Shown piece by piece: positions 63,597 to 64,000 of a DNA stretch of 64,000 nucleotides (positions are counted from its first letter, which is position 1; every line of letters starts with the position of its first letter). The position numbers and the translations under genes are program-made. The notes beneath the pieces were generated by a model that did not search any database, had not been told where the DNA came from, and saw only the letters and a program-made list of their open reading frames with translations. This DNA is from Desulfosporosinus lacus DSM 15449. GTDB lineage: Bacteria; Bacillota; Desulfitobacteriia; Desulfitobacteriales; Desulfitobacteriaceae. The stretch lies in assembly GCF_900129935.1 (NCBI RefSeq), contig NZ_FQXJ01000015.1, positions 1 through 64,000 of the forward strand, written 5' to 3'.

Positions 63597-63764
63597 TATT
63601 TATTTATCTCCTTCTTGTTGAATCAGTATTTAAACTGATGTCTAGGCTTTTATCGACCTGGAAACGTGTCTCAAGACACGTTCCGCCGAAGTGTTTGTTC
63701 TTAAACTGGAAATATGTTCCTTTGGGGATAAAGATGATATACTTTCACATGGAGGTGATTGTCT

Positions 63765-63962
63765 ATGGGGGGCAACCCAATACAATTTGATTTCACGATT
63801 TTAGCTTCAATTTTAGCCCTTTTATTTCCCTTACTCTTCATATACTTTATAGTAAGTGCAATACGGTTTTTTAAACGAAAAGAAGCAACGGATAAAGAGC
63901 TATTACAAAAGTTAGATGAACTAATCAAGCTACAAACTCAGCAAACTGAAAACAAAACGTGA
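63765..63962 (+). CDS. Small membrane protein (65 aa)
   Basis: ATG six bases after GGAGGTGA. One membrane helix (FTILASILALLFPLLFIYFI) then a basic stretch FFKRK and an amphipathic tail ELLQKLDELIKLQTQQ, likely coiled coil. No recognised family beyond small single-pass proteins of Firmicutes. Followed at once by a strong terminator, so a monocistronic gene. Confidence 0.75.
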   Translation: MGGNPIQFDFTILASILALLFPLLFIYFIVSAIRFFKRKEATDKELLQKLDELIKLQTQQTENKT

Positions 63963-64000
63963 AAGACGGTCTCACTTTAGACAAAGTGAGACCGTTCTTC
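63962..64000 (+). terminator. Terminator of the small membrane protein gene
   Basis: GACGGTCTCACTTT / AAAGTGAGACCGTTC stem with an AGAC loop at the right edge of the window; it may be bidirectional. Confidence 0.85.

Noticed and set aside
1-64000. tRNA or rRNA genes
   Set aside because: No cloverleaf with TTCGA-type T-loops and no rRNA segments were noticed on either strand by reading; a tRNAscan run would be decisive.

Overview
The window reads as chromosome of an anaerobic, low-to-mid G+C, spore-former-type Firmicute. It most resembles the Desulfosporosinus/Desulfitobacterium group of Peptococcaceae. The basis is the combination of GatCAB, a NifV-type homocitrate synthase, duplicated butyryl-CoA-type beta-oxidation genes, sigma-54 activators with PAS domains, and strong Shine-Dalgarno sites. 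The genus is inferred from protein style, not from an rRNA gene (none is present). Almost all genes lie on the minus strand.

Left edge to 5.4 kb. An IS200/IS605-type tnpA is cut by the window edge. It abuts an odd chimera of a diguanylate-cyclase-like membrane N-terminus and an ABC-F ATPase. Next come a small CheA-P2-like protein and a two-component operon: LytTR regulator, membrane histidine kinase, and receiver-HDOD protein.

5.8 to 36.7 kb is an accessory array and the most interesting part. At its right end sits rlmD (RumA-type 23S rRNA m5U methyltransferase). At least fourteen short, degenerate copies of a sequence encoding an rlmD-like C-terminal tail (core HVE, then a stop codon) recur every 0.4 to 5 kb, nearly all in the rlmD orientation. 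They are preceded by one of a few non-rlmD 'head' sequences. Between them lie one- to few-gene cassettes: GNAT, VOC/PhnB, MerR/TipA, PadR, TetR and WYL regulators, an MFS pump, nitroreductase, a HipBA-like pair, a HEPN/MNT pair, a KAP NTPase, a GntR-ABC module, and many broken fragments. Two copies of a large serine recombinase, both decayed, each lie directly beside an rlmD-like tail. I interpret the region as successive serine-recombinase insertions (island accretion, integron-like in layout) into the 3' end of rlmD. Each element brings its own replacement tail, so the methyltransferase stays intact.

36.7 to 57.6 kb. After rlmD and a CPBP-type membrane protease comes a large short-chain fatty acid / acyl-CoA region. 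Operon one is hbd-crt-acyl-CoA dehydrogenase-thiolase-CoA transferase. It has a sigma-54 -24/-12 promoter and sits next to a PAS-AAA-Fis activator. Operon two is a ten-helix membrane protein, CoA transferase, thiolase and acyl-CoA dehydrogenase, with its own sigma-54 promoter. A third group holds a crotonase, another CoA transferase, a two-subunit 3-oxoacid-type CoA transferase, and a second sigma-54 activator. Together these can activate short-chain acids by CoA transfer, dehydrogenate and hydrate them, oxidise the 3-hydroxyacyl-CoA and cleave it thiolytically, or run in the reverse direction.

57.6 to 64 kb is housekeeping: nifV-like homocitrate synthase, a flavin reductase-like protein, gatC-gatA-gatB, and a small membrane protein at the right edge.
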